Assembly: GCA_937983475.1 (NCBI GenBank)
Contig: CALJZV010000469.1
Location: forward strand, 1-13,986
Origin: an uncultured Verrucomicrobiales bacterium
GTDB lineage: Bacteria; Verrucomicrobiota; Verrucomicrobiia; Limisphaerales; JACDHS01
DNA: 13,986 nucleotides
Direction of reading: 5' to 3'
Below, piece after piece: positions 7,728 to 13,986 of this stretch. The notes under the pieces were generated by a model. The model searched no databases, was not told the DNA's origin, and saw nothing but the letters and a program-made list of their open reading frames with translations. Position numbers and translations under genes: made by a program. Each line of letters opens with the position of its first letter. Within the stretch, counting starts at the first letter, position 1.

Positions 7728-9614
7728 TCAACCGGACCGGTGCATTCGAACAATTCCGTTGGAATCATCCAGGCATTCGCGAACCAATTGGGCCAATTTG
7801 GTGGGGGGATAAGGTTTGGGCAGAAAATTAAAGCCATCCAGCATCGCAATATCCTTACCGGCCATGCCGGGGCTGTAACCGCTGGTGTAAATGACTTTGA
7901 GTTTGGGGTTGTCCTGTAACAGTTTCTCGGCCAATTCGCGGCCTGTCATGCCCTCGGGCATTACCATGTCGGTGAGCAGCATGGCGATTTCGTCGCGGTG
8001 CTTGTTCCACAACTGAAGGGCCTCCGGACCCGACGCCGCGCTGTAAACGCCATAGCCATAGAGCGTGAGAATATTGACAACCAAGTCGCGCAAGGCCGGC
8101 TCATCCTCGACGACCAGAATGGTTTCGGTGCCCTTGCGCACAACGGAGCCTGACGCGCTTTCCTTGGCCGATTTTTCCACCGTTTTGACCGCGCAAGGGT
8201 AATACAAGTTGAAAGTGGTGCCGACATTGAGCTGGCTTTCCACGTCAATCCAGCCTTCGTGCTGCTTGAGAATGCCGTAAACGGTGGCCAATCCCAAGCC
8301 AGTCCCCTTGCCCACTTCCTTGGTGGTGAAAAAGGGCTCAAAAATACGATTGATAATGGCCGGGGCGATGCCCGTGCCCGTGTCACGCACGCTCAACCGG
8401 ACAAAGTGCCCGGGGCGCGCCTTGGGATTGTCCGCCTGGATGTCAGGTCCAAAACACTCCTCGGCGGTGCTGATGGTGAGCGTGCCCCCCCGGGGCATGG
8501 CGTCACGGGCGTTGATGACCAGATTCAACAGCACCTGCTCCATCATGCCAATATCGGCGTAAATGGGAGGCAATTGTGGCGCGTTCTGGCATTTGAGGGA
8601 GATATGCTCCCCAAGCACACGCTGGAGCATGCGCATCACATTGTTGATGACCTCGTTTAGATCCAAAAAACGCGGCTGCATCACCTGCTTGCTGCTGAAC
8701 ATCAACAACTGCCGGATCAAGTTGCTGGCGCGCTCGGCGGAGCTGCAAATTTGCTGAAGCGCCTTCTCGCTGTCGGGGTCCAAATGAGGGTCCACCAGCA
8801 TCAGATTGGCGTGCCCTTGGATGACGGTAAGAATGTTGTTGAAATCGTGCGCAACACCGGCGGCCAGTTGCCCCACAGCGTCCATTTTGACCGAATGGCG
8901 CAATTGGGCTTCCAGGTTCAGCCGCTCGGTGATTTCCGTGGCGTAGGCGTGAACAACCCGGCTGGCGGGGATGGGGACAAACTTCCAGGAAAAGGTGCGC
9001 GAATCCAAGGACGTGTGGACATTGCGCGTCACGCCCGTGAGCAAACAATCGGAAACCAGCTCCTGCATGTCGGGGGGCAGAATGGAGGCGAGCGAATCCT
9101 TGCCCAGAGAAGCAGCCAGTTCCTGAGCGGCCTCGTTCCAATAGGTCATGGCGCCACTCTGGTCAAATTCGAGCACCGGGCTGGGATTGCACCGGGGAAA
9201 GGCCGCCAGCTTCTGGATTTCCTGCTCCGACGCCTTCCGCTCGATGGCGTACCGCACCGACCGCTCCAAGGCCTTGGCAGTGATTTGGCCTTTGACCAGA
9301 AAATCCTCCGCACCAGCCCGCATCGCCTCGGTGTCAATCTCGTGTTCGCCCTGGCCCGTCAGCAAAATGATCGGGGCATTGCACCCACCTGACTGCGCCT
9401 CCCTGAGCAGATCCAGACCGCTGGCTCCTCCCAGCCGGTAATCCACCAAAAAGACATCGTGGCGGCACTGGGACATGACCTTGAGCCCCTCGTCGTAATT
9501 GTCGGCCCACTCGATGAAGTAGCGGTCGCGGTCAATCTCGTCGAACAGATCACGAGCGATGATAAAATCATCCTCATCATCGTCCACCACGAGCACTTTG
9601 ATGACGCTTTTCAT
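7728..9614 (-). CDS. Hybrid histidine kinase, REC-PAS-HisKA-HATPase-REC
   Basis: The 628-residue protein is cytosolic, with no signal or membrane segment. The ATG at 9614 is chosen because it places the first receiver strand (MKSVIKVLVVDDDEDD) at the N-terminus; the frame extends 38 codons further up into the previous gene without a better start. Domains: receiver 1 (about 5-120; acidic DDD 11-13, phospho-acceptor Asp58, Thr86, Lys108); a PAS domain (about 135-230); HisKA with His256 in GVAHDFNNIL; HATPase (NARDAMPRGG, DTGTGI, GKGTGLGLA); receiver 2 (about 497-617, Asp549 in LLTDMVMPEG, Lys600). All key residues are intact. The kinase-receiver tail is closely related to that of the next gene, down to a 32-base stretch with one mismatch. 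A receiver at the front of a kinase usually lets it take phosphate or be gated by an upstream partner, plausibly the PAS-PAS kinase two genes earlier. No output domain is present. Confidence 0.85.
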   Translation of the reverse strand: MKSVIKVLVVDDDEDDFIIARDLFDEIDRDRYFIEWADNYDEGLKVMSQCRHDVFLVDYRLGGASGLDLLREAQSGGCNAPIILLTGQGEHEIDTEAMRAGAEDFLVKGQITAKALERSVRYAIERKASEQEIQKLAAFPRCNPSPVLEFDQSGAMTYWNEAAQELAASLGKDSLASILPPDMQELVSDCLLTGVTRNVHTSLDSRTFSWKFVPIPASRVVHAYATEITERLNLEAQLRHSVKMDAVGQLAAGVAHDFNNILTVIQGHANLMLVDPHLDPDSEKALQQICSSAERASNLIRQLLMFSSKQVMQPRFLDLNEVINNVMRMLQRVLGEHISLKCQNAPQLPPIYADIGMMEQVLLNLVINARDAMPRGGTLTISTAEECFGPDIQADNPKARPGHFVRLSVRDTGTGIAPAIINRIFEPFFTTKEVGKGTGLGLATVYGILKQHEGWIDVESQLNVGTTFNLYYPCAVKTVEKSAKESASGSVVRKGTETILVVEDEPALRDLVVNILTLYGYGVYSAASGPEALQLWNKHRDEIAMLLTDMVMPEGMTGRELAEKLLQDNPKLKVIYTSGYSPGMAGKDIAMLDGFNFLPKPYPPTKLAQLVRECLDDSNGIVRMHRSG

Positions 9615-9652
9615 TTTTTGGTGGCCGAGGCTGAGTTGCCTCCTCGGCTCAG
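9615..9652 (-). promoter_or_regulatory. Intercistronic leader with the AGGAGG caught in two alternative hairpins
   Basis: The only strong Shine-Dalgarno-like sequence in the operon, AGGAGG (9644-9639), lies 24 bases before the ATG at 9614, too far for ordinary initiation. Stem A pairs GCCGAGG (9648-9642) with CCTCGGC (9630-9624), taking up half of it. Stem B pairs CTGAG (9652-9648) with CTCAG (9635-9631), leaving it in the loop. The stems cross, so they are mutually exclusive or form a pseudoknot. The fold could shorten the effective spacing or control translation after the upstream receiver gene; this is inference. Confidence 0.35.
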
Positions 9653-10116
9653 GATTCCGCAGGCGGCAACTCCACAATCTCAAACCAGTATTTTCCAAGC
9701 ACCTTGATGGTATCCACCAGCGATTCAAACGTGACCGGCTTGGTGATGTAGGAATTCACCCCTAGATCATACGTGCGCAAAATGTCCTCCTCGGCCTTGG
9801 AGGTCGTCAGGACCACGATCGGAATGCGTTTTAAATCCGGATGCGACTTGATTTCCTTCAGCGCCTCGCGGCCATCCTTGCGGGGCATGTTCAGGTCCAG
9901 GAGAATCAGGGCCGGCAGCGGCGCCTCCGGAACAGTCAAGTAACGGCCCTTGCGGCAGAGATATTCCATCAGTTCCTCGCCGTCTTCCACAAAATGAACG
10001 TCATTGGCCAGCCGGCATTCCTCAAAGGCTTCGCGCGCCAACTCGCGATCGTCGGGGTCGTCGTCGGCCATGATGATTGTGATGGCTTTTCCTGGGTCTT
10101 TCATAAGGGGTGTCAT
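9649..10116 (-). CDS. Stand-alone receiver, Rcp1/CheY-like response regulator
   Basis: This 155-residue protein is a single receiver domain. The acidic pocket is ADDDPDD (17-23), the phospho-acceptor Asp74 sits in LILLDLNMPRKDG, and the switch Thr104/Thr105 and Lys126 (YITKP) are all present. The long loop between the second helix and the Asp strand, and the LNMPRKDG motif, are typical of Rcp1-type regulators that pair with phytochrome-like SHDLQEPLR kinases; such a kinase is the gene immediately upstream. ATG 10116-10114 overlaps its stop codon (ATGA), which suggests translational coupling and decides the start; Met5 at 10104 is the alternative. With no DNA-binding or enzymatic domain, it must act by protein contact or as a phosphate shuttle, for example to the N-terminal receiver-kinase encoded next. 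Confidence in the family is high; the partner assignment is inferred from position. Confidence 0.85.
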   Translation of the reverse strand: MTPLMKDPGKAITIIMADDDPDDRELAREAFEECRLANDVHFVEDGEELMEYLCRKGRYLTVPEAPLPALILLDLNMPRKDGREALKEIKSHPDLKRIPIVVLTTSKAEEDILRTYDLGVNSYITKPVTFESLVDTIKVLGKYWFEIVELPPAES

Positions 10117-11747
10117 GTGTGAGCGGCAATAAGTTGTTTGACGGGCAATATAACAATGAACGTGGCGCCCTCGCCGGGCTTGCTCTTGGCGGTAATCTGG
10201 CCTTTGTGATGTTCCACAATTTTCCTAGCGATAGCTAATCCCATGCCGGTTCCTTCGTAGGCGGCACGATTGTGCAACCGCTGGAACACCTGGAAAATCC
10301 GGTCAAGGTACTTCTCGTCGAAGCCGATGCCGTTGTCGCTGACAATCAACTGCATCATCTCCCGCGTGCCGTGGTTGCCGCTGGCAAATTCCTTGAAGGT
10401 GAAGGCCTCGATGCGAACCACCGGTTTGACCTCGGGTTTGCGAAATTTGAGGGCGTTGGCGACCAGGTTCTGCAGCAACTGGCGCATGTGCAGCGGCTCA
10501 GCCTCGATGACCGGGAGCGGGCCTGTCTCAATTTGCCCGCCGGTCTGCTCCAACAAGCCCTCCAGATCCTGAGCCACCTCCCGAGTCACGGTGTTCAGGT
10601 CCACACGCGCAAAAGGCTGGAATTTGGTGCCCACCCGCGAAAACATCAGCAGATCGGTGATCAACGCCTGCATCCGCAAGGCCGCTTTCTGCATCCGGTC
10701 CAAATAATCCCGCGCCTCCTCGCACATGCCCTGCCCGTGTTTGCTCCGAAGCCGGTCGCTGAACACGGCGATCTTCCGCAGTGGCTCCTGCAAATCATGC
10801 GACGCCACGTAGGCGAAATCCTGCAGTTCCCGGTTGCTGCGCTCCAACCGTGCCGCAAACTCGCGCGACTGCTCCTCGGCAATTTTGCGCTCCGAGATGT
10901 CCCGGAATATGCTCAGCAGGTGCGGCTTCTGGCCCGGCACCTCCAGAAACGAGTTGGACAGTTCGAACCAGACCTTCTCGCCGTTCCACAACAGCAGTTC
11001 CCGCTCAAACATCGGCTCCACGTTCCGCTCGGCAAACCGCTTTCGGTGCCGATCGAGAATCTGCATGGGCTGGTCGGTTTCATATATCACCGAAAACGGC
11101 CGGCCCACCATCTCGGCGGCCGTCTTACGCACCATCCGGCAATAGGCGCTGTTGACGCGCAAAACGATCCCCTCCTCGTCGGTGATCCGCATGCCGTCGA
11201 GCGAATCCTCCCATACGCGCCGCAACTCCTCCTCGGAGCGCCGCATCACATCCATCGCCTGCTTCCGCTCGGTCACATCAATGAACACCCCCATCAGACC
11301 GGCCACCTCCCCGGTATCACTGAGAATCGGCGACTTGACCACCTCGATAACCACGTCGCCGCCCGGCGTGGAAAAACTTTCTTCGATCTTCTGCGGTCGA
11401 CCCGACGCCATGACTCGCCGGTCATCCTGCCGATATTTGTCGGCCAGTTCCCTGGGAAAAAAATCATGATCGGTCCGCCCAATGATTTCCTCGGGCTGGC
11501 GATTCATTTTTGCAGCCATGGCCGCGTTGACATAGACAAACACAGAGTCGCAGTTCTTGAAAAACACCGGCTGCGGGAGCGCGTCCACCAGGGAACGGTA
11601 GGCTTTGTCCACCAAGCCTGAAGTCAGCGAAGATCCAAGATTGCAGGAAGCAGATTCAACCGGCACCCCAGTCGCATTCTGGACAGGCTGTGTCGCAGCA
11701 ATGGCGCGGGACACGTCCGCCATGGGGCTGGGGCTTGCGGGGTCCAT
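10113..11747 (-). CDS. Cytosolic PAS-PAS sensor histidine kinase (phytochrome-type kinase core)
   Basis: From the ATG at 11747 the protein has 544 residues and no membrane segment. It contains a PAS domain (about 48-160, with FVYVNAAMAAKMN and FIDVTERK), a second PAS/PAC unit (about 172-287, ending FRDISERK), a HisKA domain with His317 in YVASHDLQEPLRKI, and an HATPase with N-box NLVANALKF (427-435), DNGIGF (471-476) and GTGMGLA (499-505). The SHDLQEPLR signature is the form found in Cph1-like and related soluble kinases that phosphorylate Rcp1-type single receivers; exactly such a receiver follows, overlapping by four bases. No chromophore GAF/PHY module is present, so it is not a phytochrome; the PAS ligand is unknown. 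The start follows the TATAAT promoter by a short leader with no Shine-Dalgarno sequence; Met at 11723 is an alternative. It is the first gene of the sensor operon. Confidence 0.85.
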   Translation of the reverse strand: MDPASPSPMADVSRAIAATQPVQNATGVPVESASCNLGSSLTSGLVDKAYRSLVDALPQPVFFKNCDSVFVYVNAAMAAKMNRQPEEIIGRTDHDFFPRELADKYRQDDRRVMASGRPQKIEESFSTPGGDVVIEVVKSPILSDTGEVAGLMGVFIDVTERKQAMDVMRRSEEELRRVWEDSLDGMRITDEEGIVLRVNSAYCRMVRKTAAEMVGRPFSVIYETDQPMQILDRHRKRFAERNVEPMFERELLLWNGEKVWFELSNSFLEVPGQKPHLLSIFRDISERKIAEEQSREFAARLERSNRELQDFAYVASHDLQEPLRKIAVFSDRLRSKHGQGMCEEARDYLDRMQKAALRMQALITDLLMFSRVGTKFQPFARVDLNTVTREVAQDLEGLLEQTGGQIETGPLPVIEAEPLHMRQLLQNLVANALKFRKPEVKPVVRIEAFTFKEFASGNHGTREMMQLIVSDNGIGFDEKYLDRIFQVFQRLHNRAAYEGTGMGLAIARKIVEHHKGQITAKSKPGEGATFIVILPVKQLIAAHT

Positions 11748-11771
11748 AGGATGTCTGGTTGAATGCGCGGC

Positions 11772-11801
11772 ATTATAAAGGCATGCATAGGCGATTAGCA
11801 A
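11772..11801 (-). promoter_or_regulatory. Sigma70-type promoter of the sensor-kinase operon
   Basis: On the minus strand TTGCTA (11801-11796, 4 of 6 matches to the -35 consensus) is followed after 18 bases by TATAAT (11777-11772, 6 of 6). Initiation about seven bases further on would leave a leader of only about 17 bases before the ATG at 11747. It sits in the 127-bp divergent gap shared with lpxI. Confidence 0.6.
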
Positions 11802-11874
11802 TAAAAGGATTCAGGGAAAACCCGATGCCAACCAGGGAGCACCTCCCGCGCTGGCCGTCTCTCGTCTCCTTGTT

Positions 11875-12693
11875 ATGACGCATCCAATACAATCCCTGGG
11901 CCTGATTGCCGGCAGCCGATCGCTGCCGCTAATGCTGGCGCGGCAGGCGCGGTCCATGGGCGTGCAGCGCATCGTCGCCGTGGCCTTCGAGAACGAAACC
12001 GATCCCCAACTAGCCTCGCTGGTGGATGACATCGTGTGGCTCAAAGTGGGACAGCTTTCCAAGATGATTGGCGCCTTTGTGGACCGCAGCGTCACTCAAT
12101 GCGTGATGGCCGGGCAGATCGCGCCCAAAAACCTGTTTGACCTGCGGCCCGATCTGCGCGCCCTGTCGCTGCTCATGCGGGTAAAAGAAAAAAACGCCCA
12201 CTCGCTCTTTGGCGCCATTGCCGAGGAAATGAAAAAGGACGGCGTCGAGCTGATCGAGGCCACCCCCTGGCTCAGGCCGCTCATGCCCGGACGCGGTTTT
12301 TTAATTGGCCCAAAGCTCACCGCAGAGCAGCAGGCCGACGTGGCGTATGGCTTCCGCATCGCCAAGGAAATTTCCCGCCTGGAAATCGGACAATTGGTCG
12401 TGGTCAAAAACGGCACCGTGCTCGCGGTGGAAGGATTCGAGGGCACCGACCGCTGCCTGCGGCGCGGCGGCGAACTGGCCGGTAAAAACGGCGAAGCCGT
12501 CGCCGTCAAGGTCGCCAAGGCAAGCCATGACATGCGGTTTGACATCCCCTGCATCGGCCCCACCACGGTGGAAACCTGCCGCGACGCGGGCGTCGCCGCG
12601 CTGGCCTTTGAGGCGGAAACCACCCTCCTGCTCGAACAGGAAACGGTCGAGGGCCTCGCCAAGCGCCACCACATCAGCATCACGGCAATCTGA
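11875..12693 (+). CDS. lpxI: UDP-2,3-diacylglucosamine pyrophosphatase, LpxI type
   Basis: The enzyme hydrolyses UDP-2,3-diacylglucosamine to lipid X (2,3-diacylglucosamine 1-phosphate) and UMP in the cytosol, the fourth step of lipid A synthesis; it replaces LpxH in many non-enteric bacteria. The 272-residue length is typical. The N-terminal domain opens with LGLIAGSRSLPLMLARQAR (8-26) and has MAGQIAPKNLF (78-88); the C-terminal (former DUF1009) domain has GFRIAKEISRLEIGQLVVV (159-177), AVEGFEGTDRC (184-194) and RFDIPCIGPTT (221-231). Asp223 in the last motif corresponds to the metal/catalytic Asp near 225 reported for the Caulobacter enzyme. The ATG at 11875 gives the expected N-terminus, though no Shine-Dalgarno is evident; a GGGAG-CAC-CTCCC hairpin lies at 11835-11847 in the leader. 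It is divergent from the kinase operon and not next to other lpx genes. Confidence 0.92.
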   Translation: MTHPIQSLGLIAGSRSLPLMLARQARSMGVQRIVAVAFENETDPQLASLVDDIVWLKVGQLSKMIGAFVDRSVTQCVMAGQIAPKNLFDLRPDLRALSLLMRVKEKNAHSLFGAIAEEMKKDGVELIEATPWLRPLMPGRGFLIGPKLTAEQQADVAYGFRIAKEISRLEIGQLVVVKNGTVLAVEGFEGTDRCLRRGGELAGKNGEAVAVKVAKASHDMRFDIPCIGPTTVETCRDAGVAALAFEAETTLLLEQETVEGLAKRHHISITAI

Positions 12694-12727
12694 TTTGGGA
12701 AATATTTTACTTTGCGGAAATTAAAAC

Positions 12728-12757
12728 TTGTCTGTGCCGTGGCGCGTTGCCTATTGT
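12728..12757 (+). promoter_or_regulatory. Weak candidate promoter upstream of the His-rich small gene
   Basis: TTGTCT (12728-12733) and TATTGT (12752-12757) each match consensus at 4 of 6 positions with an 18-base spacer, in the 86-bp gap after lpxI. Matches this weak occur by chance; read-through from lpxI is equally possible. Confidence 0.2.
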
Positions 12758-12779
12758 GCAGTCAATCCCTGAAGGCCCG

Positions 12780-13169
12780 ATGAATCTGCGTTCTCATACC
12801 GCCAAAAGCTTTGCGGCTCTCTGCCTTCTGAATCTGTTTTTTTTCGTCCAATTGATGGTGGCCTCCCCCGAAACGGAGTCGCTACAGCACCATCACTCCG
12901 ACGCCAAGCTCGTTTACGTGGCCGCCCAGGCCGCCCAGCACCATGCCGAGTTGGGTGCCTCGAATCCAGTTCGCGCCCGGTCCGGCCTGAACGGGCACGC
13001 CTCCGCCACGTCCCATGACTCGTTTATTTTCTCCATGGCCGTCATTCAGGCCGAAGCCGCTTCCGGCAATGCTTTGTCTCCACCGGGCTTGCCGCCCGTT
13101 TCCGCGCTCATCGGCAGAGACACCCCGCCCGCTTTGGGCCGCGGTCCGCCTCGCCTTTTCCCTTCTTGA
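12780..13169 (+). CDS. Small exported His-rich protein of unknown function
   Basis: The ATG at 12780 has GAAGG four bases upstream and places a signal-like segment (FAALCLLNLFFFVQLMVAS, 11-29) at the N-terminus, giving 129 residues; an upstream TTG at 12747 would add 11. The mature part is short and has HHH at 37-39, HH at 54-55, His73 and His79, a short hydrophobic patch (FIFSMAVIQ, 82-90) and a Pro-rich C-terminus ending RGPPRLFPS. Size, signal, scattered His and an RGPP-like end recall DUF2946-type small proteins that often accompany copper or heavy-metal genes, but I cannot confirm that family by eye. If metal binding is real, it would act in the periplasm. It is followed on the same strand by a small membrane protein and an exported protein, so a small transport cluster is possible. 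Confidence 0.6.
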   Translation: MNLRSHTAKSFAALCLLNLFFFVQLMVASPETESLQHHHSDAKLVYVAAQAAQHHAELGASNPVRARSGLNGHASATSHDSFIFSMAVIQAEAASGNALSPPGLPPVSALIGRDTPPALGRGPPRLFPS

Positions 13170-13317
13170 TTCTCCATCGGCCTCTTAAGCAGAATTCCTG
13201 TCGGAAAACTGCGCGCAAAGAGGAGATTCTTTTTTCCTGAAACCCGGTCCGCCGCCGAAATGAAATGACGGCTGGCCATTCCGAGAACCGCTTGCGTGCT
13301 GAACAATTTATATTTGC

Positions 13318-13614
13318 GTGAAACCGGTCTTTGCCGCCCTGCTCATCATTGTGGGCCTGTACTCCTTCAGTCTGGGCCTCTATTTGAGCATGCAATCGCT
13401 GGAAATGGGGCGGACGCAACGGGCGCGCCAGATTGTTTACGGCGAGGACAACTCCGCGGCGCCGGTCCAGTTGGGAACGCGCAAACCCCAGAGGTATCCG
13501 GTGGGCTTGTTCCTGCTGTGCGCCACGGGCACAACCTTCGGCCTGTGGGGCGGACTGCACCTCTTCTTCCTGGAAAAAACCGGACGGAAAAAAAGCAAAG
13601 CCAATCGCCGCTGA
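13318..13614 (+). CDS. Small two-helix membrane protein of unknown function
   Basis: The GTG at 13318 begins a 98-residue protein with two predicted membrane helices (about 4-24 and 61-85) joined by a polar, Arg-containing loop, and a very basic tail (KTGRKKSKANRR). The next in-frame start, Met25, would lose the first helix, which is why the GTG is preferred; no Shine-Dalgarno is visible. I do not recognise the family. Basic residues sit in both the loop and the tail, so topology is uncertain. It lies 148 bases after the His-rich small gene, and its stop codon is four bases before the long inverted-repeat element. The coding call rests on the two clean helices and a frame open across its length. 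Confidence 0.5.
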   Translation: MKPVFAALLIIVGLYSFSLGLYLSMQSLEMGRTQRARQIVYGEDNSAAPVQLGTRKPQRYPVGLFLLCATGTTFGLWGGLHLFFLEKTGRKKSKANRR

Positions 13615-13618
13615 CCTG

Positions 13619-13749
13619 CTGCGGCCATTCGGAGACGCGCGCCTCAACCGGGCGCGCCTTGTGTTTTGGTGAGTTTCACAAACCGCGTCCCTGCACTCCG
13701 CGTTTTTGGGTTCCGCGCGTGCAACCGTCGCGTCTCCGAATGGCCGCAG
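13619..13749. repeat. 131-bp element bounded by a perfect 21-bp inverted repeat
   Basis: The left arm (13619-13639, beginning CTGCGGCCATTCGG) and right arm (13729-13749, ending CCGAATGGCCGCAG) are exact reverse complements over 21 bases, separated by 89 bases. The interior adds smaller hairpins: GCGCGCC (13637-13643) with GGCGCGC (13651-13657), TTGTG (13659-13663) with CACAA (13677-13681), and GGTT/AACC near 13710-13726. I see no target-site duplication and no open frame across it. It could be a MITE- or REP-like mobile repeat, a structured RNA, or a large terminator behind the two-helix gene. Confidence 0.8.
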
Positions 13750-13816
13750 TTGTTCCATCCAACCGCATCAGTCCAGACCCTCTTCATCGTTCAACCTTTA
13801 ACCCTGACATCAATTT

Positions 13817-13986
13817 ATGACACAAACACAAACGACCCATCGCCCAACCCATTCCAACTCCATCAGACTCAACCGCTGGAAAACCGCAGCCGCGCTCCTG
13901 TTGCTGCCGGCCAGCCTGGCCAGCGCCCACCCCAACGCCCCGCTCACACGGCTCGAAGGCCTCCTCGCCGACGCGCGCGAGGCCTG
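13817..13986 (+). CDS. Exported protein, N-terminal part only (runs off window)
   Basis: The ATG at 13817 opens a frame that continues to the window end (56 codons plus two bases). The first 38 residues form a long signal peptide: a Thr/His-rich start, RLNRWK, the hydrophobic AAALLLLPASLA, and a likely cleavage at SLASA-H. The first mature residues are HPNAPLTRLEGLLADAREA. A predicted helix of this LxxLLADAREA type directly after the signal resembles the start of TolC/CusC-type outer-membrane efflux proteins, which would suit the His-rich neighbour, but the visible part is far too short to decide. No Shine-Dalgarno is evident. Family assignment is a guess; export is well supported. Confidence 0.55.
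   Translation, partial: MTQTQTTHRPTHSNSIRLNRWKTAAALLLLPASLASAHPNAPLTRLEGLLADAREA

Noticed and set aside
10272..11621. 449-codon plus-strand open frame antisense to the PAS-PAS kinase
   Set aside because: Its predicted protein is Leu/His/Arg-rich with no recognisable motif. The opposite strand in the same region encodes a fully conserved kinase, so this is a shadow frame produced by GC-rich codon use.
11835..11847. GGGAG-CAC-CTCCC hairpin upstream of lpxI as a terminator
   Set aside because: The stem has only five base pairs and no T-run on either strand; it lies in the leader of lpxI and is too weak to call.
13190..13265. GAGGAG at about 13220 as the ribosome-binding site of an extra small gene
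   Set aside because: The next ATG (13259) is nearly 40 bases away and is followed at once by a stop (ATG AAA TGA), so no credible frame is served.
13619..13749. Integron attC site
   Set aside because: The element has long inverted arms, but the terminal RYYYAAC and GTTRRRY boxes are missing and the arms are perfectly paired without the extrahelical bases expected of attC.
13108..13758. 216-codon minus-strand frame across the small membrane gene and the inverted repeat
   Set aside because: It covers the stem arms and two plus-strand genes with hydrophobic helices, its product is Arg/Ala-rich low-complexity sequence, and no ribosome-binding site is visible. The plus-strand model explains the region better.

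Overview
The window looks like chromosomal DNA of a Gram-negative, moderately GC-rich bacterium. An lpxI-type lipid A gene, a lipoprotein with a clean lipobox and several Sec signal peptides all imply an outer membrane. The kinase architectures, the short GC-rich intergenic palindromes and the IS110-like remnant would fit a Verrucomicrobiota (Pedosphaera-like) or related PVC-group genome. That placement is inference from style, not from a marker gene.

Layout. Positions 1-504 hold no intact gene: a possible C-terminal tail of an upstream reading frame, the first codons of a decayed IS110-type transposase, a cluster of three REP-like palindromes and a possible promoter. At 505-1566 (+) is a lipoprotein with a predicted GH43/GH32-like five-bladed propeller. 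Convergent to it, and reading leftward from 11747 to 1727, lies the main block: five minus-strand genes. The first four are tightly packed: a cytosolic PAS-PAS histidine kinase; a stand-alone Rcp1-like receiver whose start overlaps the kinase stop (ATGA); a REC-PAS-kinase-REC hybrid; and a very large double-propeller/Y_Y_Y/GAF hybrid kinase starting four bases after the previous stop. The fifth, 99 bases further on, is a secreted protein with two HbpS/GlcG (DUF336) domains. A good sigma70-type promoter with a perfect TATAAT sits directly upstream of the first gene.

Divergent from that promoter is lpxI (11875-12693, +), followed by three short or partial plus-strand genes: a His-rich exported small protein, a two-helix membrane protein, and the start of an exported protein cut off by the window end. 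A 131-bp element bounded by a perfect 21-bp inverted repeat lies right after the two-helix gene.

How the genes may work together: the operon encodes three kinases and four receiver domains but no DNA-binding, cyclase, methylesterase or Hpt domain, so its output must lie outside the window or be protein-protein. The large kinase would read an extracellular ligand through its periplasmic propellers, the PAS kinases would read cytosolic cues, and the secreted HbpS-like protein is a candidate accessory ligand binder, by analogy with HbpS-SenS of Streptomyces. Whether this is one pathway is a hypothesis from gene order only.
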